Shown piece by piece: positions 51,946 to 60,591 of a DNA stretch of 64,000 bases. How positions within the stretch are numbered: position 1 is the stretch's first letter; each line of letters opens with the position of its first letter. Source of the DNA: Methylopila sp. M107 (GTDB lineage Bacteria; Pseudomonadota; Alphaproteobacteria; Rhizobiales; Methylopilaceae); assembly GCF_000384475.1 (NCBI RefSeq), contig NZ_ARWB01000001.1:145127-209126 (forward strand), written 5' to 3'. Both the position numbers and the translations under genes were made by a program. The notes under the pieces are model-generated. The model made no database searches and had not been told where the DNA came from. It saw only the letters and a list, made by a program, of their open reading frames with translations.

Positions 51946-53115
51946 ATGGCCGGCGAAGAGGTCAAACTGGACGACGACGCGCTCGCGGCCGAATGGGAAG
52001 CCGCGATGACCGAACAGGTCGGCGCCGCCCCGAACGACGACGGCTCGGGCTGGGCCGCGAAGCTCGAGACCCAGATCGCCAAGGCCGAGGACCGCCGCAA
52101 GAACCCCGACCGGGCGCTCAACCAGGACGAGGTCGACAGCCTGGTCGGCTTCGACGCCGCGGAGCTCGGCCTCGCCAACCAGTCCGGCATCCGCGCCATC
52201 GTCAATTCCGCGCTCGTCTCCTACGAGCGCCTGCCGATGCTCGAGATCGTGTTCGACCGGCTGGTCCGGCTGCTCACGACGAGCTTGCGCAACTTCACCT
52301 CGGACAATGTCGAGGTCTCGCTCGACGGCATCCGGTCGGTGCGGTTCGGCGACTATCTGAACTCGATCCCGCTGCCCGCGATCCTGTCGGTGTTCAAGGC
52401 GCAGCAGTGGGACGGCTTCGGCATGATCGCGGTCGACAGCCCGCTCGCCTATTCGATCGTCGACGTGCTGCTGGGCGGACGCCGCTCGACCGCGAAGCTG
52501 AAGGTCGAGGGCCGGCCCTACACCTCGATCGAGACCAGCCTCGTCCAGCGCATGATCGAGGTCGTGCTGGAGGACGCCGAGACCGCGTTCCGGCCCGTCA
52601 GCCCGGTCGCCTTCGTGTTCGACCGGCTGGAGACCAACCCGAAATTCGCCGCCATCACGCGCGCCGCCAACGCCGCCATCATGGTGAAGCTGCGCGTCGA
52701 CATGGAGGAGCGCGGCGGCACCATCGAGATGCTGCTGCCCTACGCCACCATCGAGCCGATCCGCGACGTGCTGCTGCAGGGCTTCATGGGCGAGAAGTTC
52801 GGCCGCGACGCGACCTGGGAGGGCCATCTCGCGACCGAGATCTGGTCCGCCCAGACGGAGGTGAAGGCGGTGCTCTATGAGAAGAAGCTGCCGCTCCGCC
52901 GCATCATGGAGCTCGACGTCGGCGACACCCTGATGCTCGACATCAAGCCCGACGCGCTTGTGGAGCTGCGCTGCGGCGACGAGACCCTGACGCAGGGGCG
53001 CATGGGCCGCTCGGGCGAGCATGTCGCCGTGCAGGTCGCAAAGCCCCTCCGCCGCTCGCGCACCACGCTTGCGGCGTTCGAAGCGGCCGGCCAGCTGCGC
53101 AAGGAGCCGGCATGA
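51946..53115 (+). CDS. fliM: Flagellar motor switch protein FliM
   Basis: A 389-residue C-ring protein. The N-terminal part has the NQDEVDSLVGF motif that binds CheY-P in other FliM, followed by the middle domain and a C-terminal SpoA domain (LDVGDTLMLDIKPDALVELRCGDETLTQGRMGR). The stop overlaps the ATG of the next gene by four bases. Confidence 0.95.
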   Translation: MAGEEVKLDDDALAAEWEAAMTEQVGAAPNDDGSGWAAKLETQIAKAEDRRKNPDRALNQDEVDSLVGFDAAELGLANQSGIRAIVNSALVSYERLPMLEIVFDRLVRLLTTSLRNFTSDNVEVSLDGIRSVRFGDYLNSIPLPAILSVFKAQQWDGFGMIAVDSPLAYSIVDVLLGGRRSTAKLKVEGRPYTSIETSLVQRMIEVVLEDAETAFRPVSPVAFVFDRLETNPKFAAITRAANAAIMVKLRVDMEERGGTIEMLLPYATIEPIRDVLLQGFMGEKFGRDATWEGHLATEIWSAQTEVKAVLYEKKLPLRRIMELDVGDTLMLDIKPDALVELRCGDETLTQGRMGRSGEHVAVQVAKPLRRSRTTLAAFEAAGQLRKEPA

Positions 53116-53675
53116 TCGAGACCGTCATCGGCTTCGCGATCGAGCTGCTGGTCGCGGTGCTGCTCGCCGCCACGATCTTCTATTGCGCGGTGCTCGACAG
53201 GCGCCTCAAGCGCCTGCGCAACGACGAGACCTCCATGCGCGGGACCATCACGGAGCTCGTCGGCGCGACCCATGCGGCCGAGCGCGCCATCCAGGCGCTG
53301 CGCGCCACCGTCGCCCAGAGCGAGGAGACGCTCGCCGACCGCCTCGGCCGCGCCGAGCAGGTGTCGACCCAGATGGCCGGCCAGCTCGGCGAGGGCGAGG
53401 AGGTCATCGCCCGCATCGCGCGGATCGCCAAGGCCGCCCGCGACCACGGCGAACGGGTCGGCGCGCGCGCCGAGATCGAGCGCATCGAGGCCGAGCGCGA
53501 GCAGGCGCGGATCGACGCGCGCATCGCCGCCGAGCGCGAGTTCGAGGAGCGGCTCCCCGCGTCCGTCCGCCGCGCGCCGGAGCCCGAGCCGGTGAGCCGC
53601 TCGGCCGCGACCGCGGCGGCCGCGGAGCTGTTCGCGAACCGCATCCGCGCCCTCAGCCTCGGATCCGCCAGTTGA
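53112..53675 (+). CDS. DUF6468 family flagellar protein (PflI-like position)
   Basis: A 187-residue protein with an N-terminal membrane helix (VIGFAIELLVAVLLAATIFYCAVLDRRLKRLRNDE) and long coiled regions rich in Glu, Arg and Ala. Position after fliM and before motE matches a conserved alphaproteobacterial gene whose Caulobacter member (PflI) affects flagellum placement. That assignment rests on position and family; the function here is inferred. Confidence 0.7.
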   Translation: MIETVIGFAIELLVAVLLAATIFYCAVLDRRLKRLRNDETSMRGTITELVGATHAAERAIQALRATVAQSEETLADRLGRAEQVSTQMAGQLGEGEEVIARIARIAKAARDHGERVGARAEIERIEAEREQARIDARIAAEREFEERLPASVRRAPEPEPVSRSAATAAAAELFANRIRALSLGSAS

Positions 53676-54397
53676 CCGCCAAGCCCCCCTCCCGCCTCAG
53701 GCTAATGCCGACCGTGATGCTGGCGGCGGGCGCGCTGCTCGGCCTCAAGGCCATCACCTTCGCGACCCAGTGGGACGACCTCTTCACCACGCCCGCGGCC
53801 GCGAGCTCCTCGAAGAAGGAGGAGAAGCCCGCAGTCCCCGACGATCACGGCGCGTCGGAGGCGACCGCCCCGGCGCAGCCGCGGCCGACCGAAAAGCCGC
53901 CCGTGGACCTGCGCGGCGATCTCGCGACCGAGCCGTCGTCGCAAGGCGCGCTGCTCGAGGCGCTCGGCAAGCGCCGCGAGGCGATCGACGCGCGGTCGAG
54001 CGAGCTCGACGGCCGCGAGGCGCTGCTGAAGGCCGCCGAGCGCCGCATGGAAGAGCGGCTCGCCGAACTGAAGCGGCTCGAGCAGGCGCTCGCCGACGCC
54101 GACAAGCGCAAGGCCGAGCAGGAGGGCGGCCGGCTGAAGGAGCTGGTCGTCATGTACGAGAACATGAAGCCCAAGGAGGCCGCGCGCATCTTCGAGAAGC
54201 TCGACGGCGCCGTGCTGCTCGACGTGTCCTCGCGGATGAAGCCGCGGCAGCTCTCGATCATCCTCGGCCTGATGGCGCCGGACGCCGCGCAGAAGCTGAC
54301 CGTCTCGCTCGCCCGCCGCGAAGTCGCGCCCGCCGTCTCCGACACGATCGAATCCGCCGAACTGCCGAAGATCGAAGGCAAGCTGACGCCGCGGTGA
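53672..54397 (+). CDS. motE: MotE-like chaperone (MgtE_N-type domain)
   Basis: From TTG 53672 (overlapping the previous stop) the protein has a membrane anchor LMPTVMLAAGALLGLKAITFA, a Pro/Ala-rich linker, a long coiled coil (residues about 105-165) and a C-terminal domain KEAARIFEKLDGAVLLDVSSRMKPRQLSIILGLM, as in MotE, which stabilises MotC in rhizobia. Length of 241 residues fits. No motC is in the window. Confidence 0.8.
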   Translation: MTAKPPSRLRLMPTVMLAAGALLGLKAITFATQWDDLFTTPAAASSSKKEEKPAVPDDHGASEATAPAQPRPTEKPPVDLRGDLATEPSSQGALLEALGKRREAIDARSSELDGREALLKAAERRMEERLAELKRLEQALADADKRKAEQEGGRLKELVVMYENMKPKEAARIFEKLDGAVLLDVSSRMKPRQLSIILGLMAPDAAQKLTVSLARREVAPAVSDTIESAELPKIEGKLTPR

Positions 54398-54620
54398 CCT
54401 GATCCTCCCACGCGTCAGCGGGGGAGGGGGACCATGGCGTGAGCCATGGTGGAGGGGGCGGGCTCGCGATGCGATCTCAGCGATGCGCTCGCTCTTGCTT
54501 CCGCTTCGTCGAGGCGCGGGGGCTCCGAACCGTCCCGCTCGACGTCCGCCCCCTCCACCACGCGTTCCGCGCGGTCCCCCTCCCCCATGCTGACGCATGG
54601 AGGAGGAACCGATCACGACC
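54398..54620. repeat. Palindromic repeat block (family B)
   Basis: GATCCTCCCACGCGTCAGCGGGGGAGG, GACCATGGCGTGAGCCATGGTGGAGGG, a spacer and CGCCCCCTCCACC ... GGTCCCCCTCCCCCATGCTGACGCATGGAGG. The same full block recurs at 55845-56055. No gene is seen in 54398-54761. Confidence 0.8.
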
Positions 54621-54761
54621 GTCGCGCCTCTTGATCCTCCCCTGCGTCAGCGGGGGAGGGGGACCATGGCGTCAGCCATGGTGGAGGGGGCGGGCTCGCG
54701 GCGCCGTCTCAACGGCCGGCGCGACTGTTGCGCCAGCTCGGGCGCGCGGTACGCTCAACCA

Positions 54762-55127
54762 ATGCGTGCCCCCCTGCCCACCATTCGTGTCGCGAGAAAA
54801 CTCCGGCGGGACATGACGCTGCCGGAGGTCGTGCTGTGGAGCCGTCTCCGGCAAGGCCGGCTCGACGGCCTGCGCTTCCGCCGCCAGCATCCGATCGGAC
54901 CCTACGTGCTCGACTTCTACTGCGCGGATGCTCGGCTCGCCGTGGAAGTCGACGGCATGGCTCATGACTTCTCGGAGCAGATTCGCCACGACGAGCGCCG
55001 GACGGAACGCTTGTCCGAGGCAAGGATCAACGTTCTGCGCTTCGCGGCGAGCGACATCCTGAAGGAGGAGACGCTCGAAGGCGTGCTGCTGGCGATCCTG
55101 GAAGCCGCAAGGAACCGCGCCTCTTGA
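54762..55127 (+). CDS. DUF559 domain protein, copy 1
   Basis: A 121-residue protein with the DUF559 signature RDMTLPEVVLWSRLRQGRLDGLRFRRQHPIGPYVLDFYCADARLAVEVDG, related to Vsr/MTase-associated endonuclease folds (conserved Asp in VLDFYC and Glu in VEVDG). A nuclease role is suggested by fold, not shown. ATG 54762 follows the promoterless repeat. Longer in-frame starts exist inside the repeat but look spurious. This is the first of two identical genes. Confidence 0.85.
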   Translation: MRAPLPTIRVARKLRRDMTLPEVVLWSRLRQGRLDGLRFRRQHPIGPYVLDFYCADARLAVEVDGMAHDFSEQIRHDERRTERLSEARINVLRFAASDILKEETLEGVLLAILEAARNRAS

Positions 55128-55251
55128 TCCTCCCACGCGCCAGCGGGGGAGGGGGACCATGCGGAGCATGGTGGAGGGGGCGGGCTCGCGGCGCCGTCTC
55201 AACGGCCGGCGCGACTGTTGCGCCAGCTCGGGCGCGCGCTACGCTCAACCA

Positions 55252-55617
55252 ATGCGTGCCCCCCTGCCCACCATTCGTGTCGCGAGAAAACTCCGGCGGG
55301 ACATGACGCTGCCGGAGGTCGTGCTGTGGAGCCGTCTCCGGCAAGGCCGGCTCGACGGCCTGCGCTTCCGCCGCCAGCATCCGATCGGACCCTACGTGCT
55401 CGACTTCTACTGCGCGGATGCTCGGCTCGCCGTGGAAGTCGACGGCATGGCTCATGACTTCTCGGAGCAGATTCGCCACGACGAGCGCCGGACGGAACGC
55501 TTGTCCGAGGCAAGGATCAACGTTCTGCGCTTCGCGGCGAGCGACATCCTGAAGGAGGAGACGCTCGAAGGCGTGCTGCTGGCGATCCTGGAAGCCGCAA
55601 GGAACCGCGCCTCTTGA
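55252..55617 (+). CDS. DUF559 domain protein, copy 2
   Basis: Predicted product identical to copy 1 over 121 residues, made by the tandem duplication. The sequence of both copies has not diverged, so the event is recent or the copies are kept alike by gene conversion. It is flanked by family B repeats. Confidence 0.85.
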   Translation: MRAPLPTIRVARKLRRDMTLPEVVLWSRLRQGRLDGLRFRRQHPIGPYVLDFYCADARLAVEVDGMAHDFSEQIRHDERRTERLSEARINVLRFAASDILKEETLEGVLLAILEAARNRAS

Positions 55618-56125
55618 TCCTCCCCTGCGTTAGCGGGGGAGGGGTGCCATGCGTCAGCATGGTGGAGGGGGCGGGCTCGCGATGTGCTTTCAGAGATGCG
55701 CTCACTCTTGCTTCCCCTTCGGCGGGGCGCGGGCTCCGAACCGTCCCGCCCTACGTCCGCCCCCTCCACCGCGCGTCCCGCGCGGTCCCCCTCCCCCATG
55801 CTGACGCATGGAGGAGGAACCGAGCACGACCGTCGCGCCCTCTTGATCCTCCCACGCGTCAGCGGGGGAGGGGGACCATGGCGTGAGCCATGGTGGAGGG
55901 GGCGGGCTCGCGCCGCCATCTCTGAGATGCGCTCGCTCTTGCTTCCGCTTCGTCGAGGCGCGGGGGCTCCGAACCGTCCCGCTCGACGTCCGCCCCCTCC
56001 ACCGCGCGTTCCGCGCGGTCCCCCTCCCCCATGCTGACGCATGGAGGAAGAACCGCCGCGGGGAGGATCCCTCCCGGCGGTAACGGCTTGCCAACGCAAT
56101 CGGCGTAAAACTCAGCGCCTCATGC
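55618..56125. repeat. Palindromic repeat block (family B), two composite copies
   Basis: Two composite units (55615-55830 and 55845-56055), each beginning GATCCTCC and carrying GGGGGAGGGG(G) blocks and their complements, with CTTGCTTCC spacer text also present at 54490. No gene lies here apart from the start of the next. Confidence 0.85.
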
Positions 56126-59100
56126 GTGGCGGCGGCGCCGCGCCTCGACGGGAGCCGGCGGTTGGCCTTGGGCTTGCGCACGGTCATGGCGGCTTTTGGA
56201 CTGGCGCTCACGCTCGGCGCAGGCGCGCCCGCGCGCGCCGCGAGCGCGACCATGTCGGCCGCGACCGCGCCCGAAGGCTACACCCGCATCACCTTCGCGT
56301 TCGATCGCGCACCGGAGGCGCAGACGCGCCTCGTCAACGGCGTGCTGGTCGTCACCTTCTCGGAACCCGTCGCCTTCTCGGCCGGGAGCCTTGCGGGCGA
56401 TCTCGGCCCGCTGATCGGCGCGATCCGCCGCGACCCGGACGGCACCGCGCTCCGCATGGCGCTGAACGGTCCGGCGCGGCTGGTGCCGACCGCGGCCGGC
56501 GAGCGCTTCTTCGTCGACCTGCTGCCGACGAGCTGGAAGGGCCTGCCGCCGCCGCTGCCGGCCGACGTCATCGCCGAGCTCAGCCGCGAGGCCCGCCGCG
56601 CGCGCGACATGGAGGCGCAGGCCGACCGGCTGAAGGCCAGCCCGAAGGCCGTGCTCACCGTCGAGGGCGCGACCCATCCGACCTTCCGACGGCTGATCTT
56701 CAAGCTCGGCGGCGACGCGCCTGTGGAGTATCGCCGCTCCGGCCCCGCGGTCGCGGTCACGATCGGCGCGCCCTATCTGTTCGACGTCGCCGCCGCGCGC
56801 GCCCGCCTGCCGCTCGAATTCGCCGGGCTCGAGGCGCGCCGCACCGACGCCGGGCTCGTCGTCATGGCGCCGGCCCCCGGAACCGGCGCCGTGCGCGGTT
56901 TTCACGAGGACGGCGACTTCATCCTCGACATCGACAATCAGGCCTCGCCGGACGCGGCCGGCGCGCATGGCGCGGCCGAACCCGCGCATGGGCCTGCGCC
57001 TGCATCTGCACAGGTCGCAGCCAAACCCGCGCCCGAGCAACCGCGCCCTGCCGCGCATGCCGACGACCACGCGGCCGCGGCGCCCGCGCCGGCGCCTCGG
57101 CCTGCAAACGGCGAGGCTCCGGCCGCAGCGCCCGCAAACGTGGCGGCGCCGTCGATCCGGCGGGTCGGCGAGACCCTCAGGCTCGCCTTTCCGTTCACGC
57201 GCCGGACCCCTGCCGCCGTGTTCGCGCGCGGCAGGACGCTCTGGGTCGTGTTCGACGACGCCGCGCCGCTGAAGATCGACCCGTTCGTGGCGGAATCCGG
57301 CGGCGCGATCGTCGCGGTCGACAGCGTCGCGGTCGAGCGCGGGCAGGCGGCGCGCATCAGGCTCGCCGAGCCGCGGCTCATTTCGGTCGCGGCCGAGGGC
57401 GACGACTGGGTGGTCTCGATCGGCGACGACGTGATGACCCGCAGCGGCCAGGTGGAGTTCTCGCCGGCGACCGACAAGGCCGGCCGTCCCGCCGTGCAGG
57501 CGGAACTGCCGGGGCTCGGCATGGTCCGTTCGATCCCGGATCCGGAGGTCGGCGACCGGCTCGCGGTGGTGACGCTTTCAGCGCCCTCGCGCGGTCTCGC
57601 GGCGCTGCGCCAGTTCGTCGAGTTCACGGCGCTGCCGACCGCGCAGGGCCTCGCGATCGGCCTGCTCGCCGAAGACGCCAAGGTCGCGGCCTCGATCGAG
57701 CGCATCACGATCGAGCGGGACGGCGGCCTGACATTGTCCCCGGCGCAGGCCGCCGGCGGCAAGGCCGCGGGCGACGACGCCGACGACATGGTGCTGAACG
57801 CCGCCGACTGGGCCGCCGAGCACGCGAAGCCGTTCATCGAGCGCGAATCCGAGCTGATGCGCGGGGCGGCGCTCTCGTCGGTCGAGGACCGCCCGATGGC
57901 GCGGCTGGCGCTCGCCAAGTTCTATCAGGCGCAGGGGCGCGCCGCGGATTCGGCCGCGGTGCTCGGGGCGCTCGTCGAGGATGCGGGGCTGTCCGAGCGC
58001 GACCCCCGCGTCGCGATCCTGCGCGCCGCAGCCGACGTGGAGCTCGGCCGGCCGACCAGCGCGCTCGCGATCCTCTCTTTGTCGAGCCTCAAGATGGTCC
58101 CCGAGGCCGCGCTGTGGCGGGCCGCGGCCGAGGAGGCGGCGGGGCGCTCCGACCAGGCGCGGGCGGCGCTGGGCGACGCGCTCGGCGTGATCGGCAAGCT
58201 GCCGGGCGAACTGAAGACGCGCTTCACGGCGCTCGGCGTCCGCCTCGCGCTCGACGCGGGCGACGCCGCGAAGGCCGAGCAGCTCTATCACGACCTCGAA
58301 GTGCTTCCCGCGATCGAAGGCGTCGGCGCGCGCGAGGTGCTGCGCGCCCGCGTCGAGGAGGCGGCCGGGCGTCCCGACAAGGCGGCGGCGGCCTACGCTG
58401 CGGTCGCGCGCCGGGGCGATCCGGCGTCGGCCGCCGAGGCCGAGCTGCGCGCCGTCGCGCTGGGATTGAAAGAGAAGACGCTGCCCGAAGGCGAAGCCGT
58501 CACGCGGCTGGAGCGCCTCGTCACCGGCTGGCGCGGCGATCGCGTCGAGGCCGAGGGGCTCGCCCGGCTGATCGAGCTCTACGGCGCGGCGGGACGCTGG
58601 CGCGACGCCTTCACGACGCTGCGGATCGCCGTCGAGACGTTTCCGGACGCCGACGACACCCGCGCGCTGCAGACCCGCATGCAGGAGCGCTTCACCGACC
58701 TGTTCCTGGGCGAGGGCGTCGACAAGATGCCGAAGCTCGACGCGCTGGCGCTGTTTTATGACTTCAAGGAGCTGCTGCCGGGCGGCAAGCGCGGCGACGA
58801 GCTGGTGCGCCGGCTCGCCGACAAGCTGGTCGACGTCGACCTGCTCGACCAGGCGGGCGAACTGCTCACCTACCAGATCGAGAACCGGCTGAGCGGCGCC
58901 GCGCGCGCCCAGGTCGCCTCGCGCGCGGCGCTGATCGCGCTGATGAACGGCAAGCCCGCCAAGGCCATCGAGCTGCTGCGCAAGACGCGGCAGGCGGACC
59001 TTCCCGCCGCCCTGCTCAAGACGCGCATGCGGCTCGAGGCGCGCGCTCTCTCCGAGACCGGGCGGACCGACCTCGCGCTCGAGATCGCCGCCGGCCTCGA

Positions 59101-59518
59101 CGCCCCGGACGCGCGGCGGCTCAAGGCCGACATCCTGTGGTCGGCGCGGCGCTGGCCGGAGGCGGGCGAGGCGCTCGAGGCGCAGCTGGGGTCGAGCTGG
59201 CGCTCGCCTTCGCCGCTGGAGCCCGGGGAGCGCGCCGACGTGATGCGCGCCGCGATCGCCTCGGCGCTCGCGGGCGACGGGCTTGCGGTCGACCGCATCC
59301 GCCAGAAATACGCGCCCAAGATGGCGGACAGTCCGGAAGCCGCGAGCTTCGAGATCGTCACCGCGCCGATCGAGGCGCGCGGCGACGCCTTCCGCGAGGT
59401 CGCGCGCTCGGTCGCCGCGACGTCGAGCTTCAACGCCTTCCTCGACGAGTATCGGCGCGGCTCGGCGAAGTCGGGCGACGCCAAGGACGCCTCGAACGGG
59501 TCGCCGCCGAAGGCGTGA
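56126..59518 (+). CDS. Large exported repeat-rich (TPR-like) protein in the flagellar cluster
   Basis: A 1130-residue protein with a leader (VMAAFGLALTLGAGAPARA at residues 19-38), an N-terminal beta-like region, a Pro/Ala/His-rich linker (about 280-335) and a long alpha-helical part (about 560-1080) with repeated ALA..Y...GR-like helices, for example ARLALAKFYQAQGRAADSAAVLG, of TPR type. A large protein of this kind sits after motE in Caulobacter-like flagellar clusters. The start is GTG 56126 or ATG 56186. The function is unknown; a periplasmic scaffold is inferred. Confidence 0.75.
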   Translation: MAAAPRLDGSRRLALGLRTVMAAFGLALTLGAGAPARAASATMSAATAPEGYTRITFAFDRAPEAQTRLVNGVLVVTFSEPVAFSAGSLAGDLGPLIGAIRRDPDGTALRMALNGPARLVPTAAGERFFVDLLPTSWKGLPPPLPADVIAELSREARRARDMEAQADRLKASPKAVLTVEGATHPTFRRLIFKLGGDAPVEYRRSGPAVAVTIGAPYLFDVAAARARLPLEFAGLEARRTDAGLVVMAPAPGTGAVRGFHEDGDFILDIDNQASPDAAGAHGAAEPAHGPAPASAQVAAKPAPEQPRPAAHADDHAAAAPAPAPRPANGEAPAAAPANVAAPSIRRVGETLRLAFPFTRRTPAAVFARGRTLWVVFDDAAPLKIDPFVAESGGAIVAVDSVAVERGQAARIRLAEPRLISVAAEGDDWVVSIGDDVMTRSGQVEFSPATDKAGRPAVQAELPGLGMVRSIPDPEVGDRLAVVTLSAPSRGLAALRQFVEFTALPTAQGLAIGLLAEDAKVAASIERITIERDGGLTLSPAQAAGGKAAGDDADDMVLNAADWAAEHAKPFIERESELMRGAALSSVEDRPMARLALAKFYQAQGRAADSAAVLGALVEDAGLSERDPRVAILRAAADVELGRPTSALAILSLSSLKMVPEAALWRAAAEEAAGRSDQARAALGDALGVIGKLPGELKTRFTALGVRLALDAGDAAKAEQLYHDLEVLPAIEGVGAREVLRARVEEAAGRPDKAAAAYAAVARRGDPASAAEAELRAVALGLKEKTLPEGEAVTRLERLVTGWRGDRVEAEGLARLIELYGAAGRWRDAFTTLRIAVETFPDADDTRALQTRMQERFTDLFLGEGVDKMPKLDALALFYDFKELLPGGKRGDELVRRLADKLVDVDLLDQAGELLTYQIENRLSGAARAQVASRAALIALMNGKPAKAIELLRKTRQADLPAALLKTRMRLEARALSETGRTDLALEIAAGLDAPDARRLKADILWSARRWPEAGEALEAQLGSSWRSPSPLEPGERADVMRAAIASALAGDGLAVDRIRQKYAPKMADSPEAASFEIVTAPIEARGDAFREVARSVAATSSFNAFLDEYRRGSAKSGDAKDASNGSPPKA

Positions 59519-59610
59519 TCGGAGATGGCCCGAGGCGTGGCCAGAGCGGCCAGGTCATACGGCCGTCCGGCCAAACGTCGGCCGTCAGGGCGATGACGCT
59601 TCAGGCGGGA

Positions 59611-59712
59611 CCGTCATCCCGGCCGTCAGGGCCGGGATCCAGAGCCGCCAAACGTCACCAAATGCCTGCAAACGTTGCGTTTCTGGATTCCGGGCCTTCG
59701 CCCGGAATGACA
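59611..59712. repeat. Bipartite palindromic repeat (family A)
   Basis: CCGTCATCCCGGCCGTC ... GCCGGGATCCAG and TTTCTGGATTCCGGG ... CCCGGAATGACAGG. It lies between convergent TPR-like and fliP genes (59519-59813), where I see no gene. Confidence 0.8.
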
Positions 59713-59813
59713 GGCCGAGCCGCGTCGGTCCCGATGCGGACCGCCGCGAAACCGTTCCGAAAACATCGGCCTGCGACCCGTCATGCGGCCAGACCCTATG
59801 GCCGGCCGGCCAT

Positions 59814-60563
59814 TCAGGTCCCGTAGCTCTGGACGAGGCTCCCGGCGACCAGATTCCAGCCGTCCACCAGCACGAAAAAGATCAGCTTGAACGGCAGCGA
59901 GACGATCGCGGGCGGTAGCATCATCATGCCCATCGACATCAGCACCGAGGCCACGACGAGGTCGATGACGAGGAACGGCACGAACAGCAGGAAGCCGATT
60001 TCGAAGGCCCGGCGGAGCTCCGAGATCATGAAGGACGGCACCAGCACGCGAAGCGTAACCTGTTCGGGCGTCTCGGGATTCGGCTCCCGCGACAGGCCCT
60101 GGAACAGCGCCAGGTCCTTCTCGCGCACATGGGCGAGCATGAAGGTGCGGAAGGGGGCTGCGGCGCGGTTGAAGGCGGTGGCGTCGTCGATCTGGCCGGC
60201 GAGCCTGGGTGCAATCCCGTCATTGTATGCGCTCGTGAAGGTCGGGGCCATCACGAAGGCGGTGAGGAACAGCGCGAGCGCGGTCACGACGGCGTTCGGC
60301 GGCGCGGTTTGGGTGCCGATCGCGGTCCGGAGCAGCGAAAGCACCACGACGATCCGCGTAAAGCTCGTCACCATCACGAGAATCGACGGCGCGAGGCTCA
60401 AGACCGTGATCAGCGCGACGATCTGCAGCGCGCGCTCGCTGACGCCGCCCTGACCGAGGTCGAGATTGATGCTCTGCGCCGCCGCCGGCCCCGCGACCGC
60501 GAGACCGCCGAGCGCGAGGAGCGCGGCGAGGACCCGCCTGCCGCTCATCGGCTGATCCCGCAT
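59814..60563 (-). CDS. fliP: Flagellar biosynthesis protein FliP
   Basis: A 249-residue export-gate protein with a leader (RRVLAALLALGGLAVAGPAAAQ) and the FliP signatures LLRTAIGTQTAPPNAVVTALALFLT and FEIGFLLFVPFLVIDLVVASVLMSMGMMMLPP. Start is ATG 60563 or ATG 60548; both give a leader. It follows fliO by 28 bases. Confidence 0.95.
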   Translation of the reverse strand: MRDQPMSGRRVLAALLALGGLAVAGPAAAQSINLDLGQGGVSERALQIVALITVLSLAPSILVMVTSFTRIVVVLSLLRTAIGTQTAPPNAVVTALALFLTAFVMAPTFTSAYNDGIAPRLAGQIDDATAFNRAAAPFRTFMLAHVREKDLALFQGLSREPNPETPEQVTLRVLVPSFMISELRRAFEIGFLLFVPFLVIDLVVASVLMSMGMMMLPPAIVSLPFKLIFFVLVDGWNLVAGSLVQSYGT

Positions 60564-60591
60564 CCGCCGGCGGGCGCGGGACCGCGCCGGC

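Larger units (their letters stand above)
54630..55617. repeat. Tandem duplication of a 490-bp unit
   Basis: The unit starting at the repeat CCTCTTGATCCTCCC (54628) and ending before 55119 is followed by a second copy offset by 490 bases (55119-55617). From 54690 onward the copies are identical except for one base (GGT/GCT near 54750/55240). Each copy carries one DUF559 gene. The family B repeats at 54628, 55119 and 55609 are the likely recombination sites. Confidence 0.9.
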
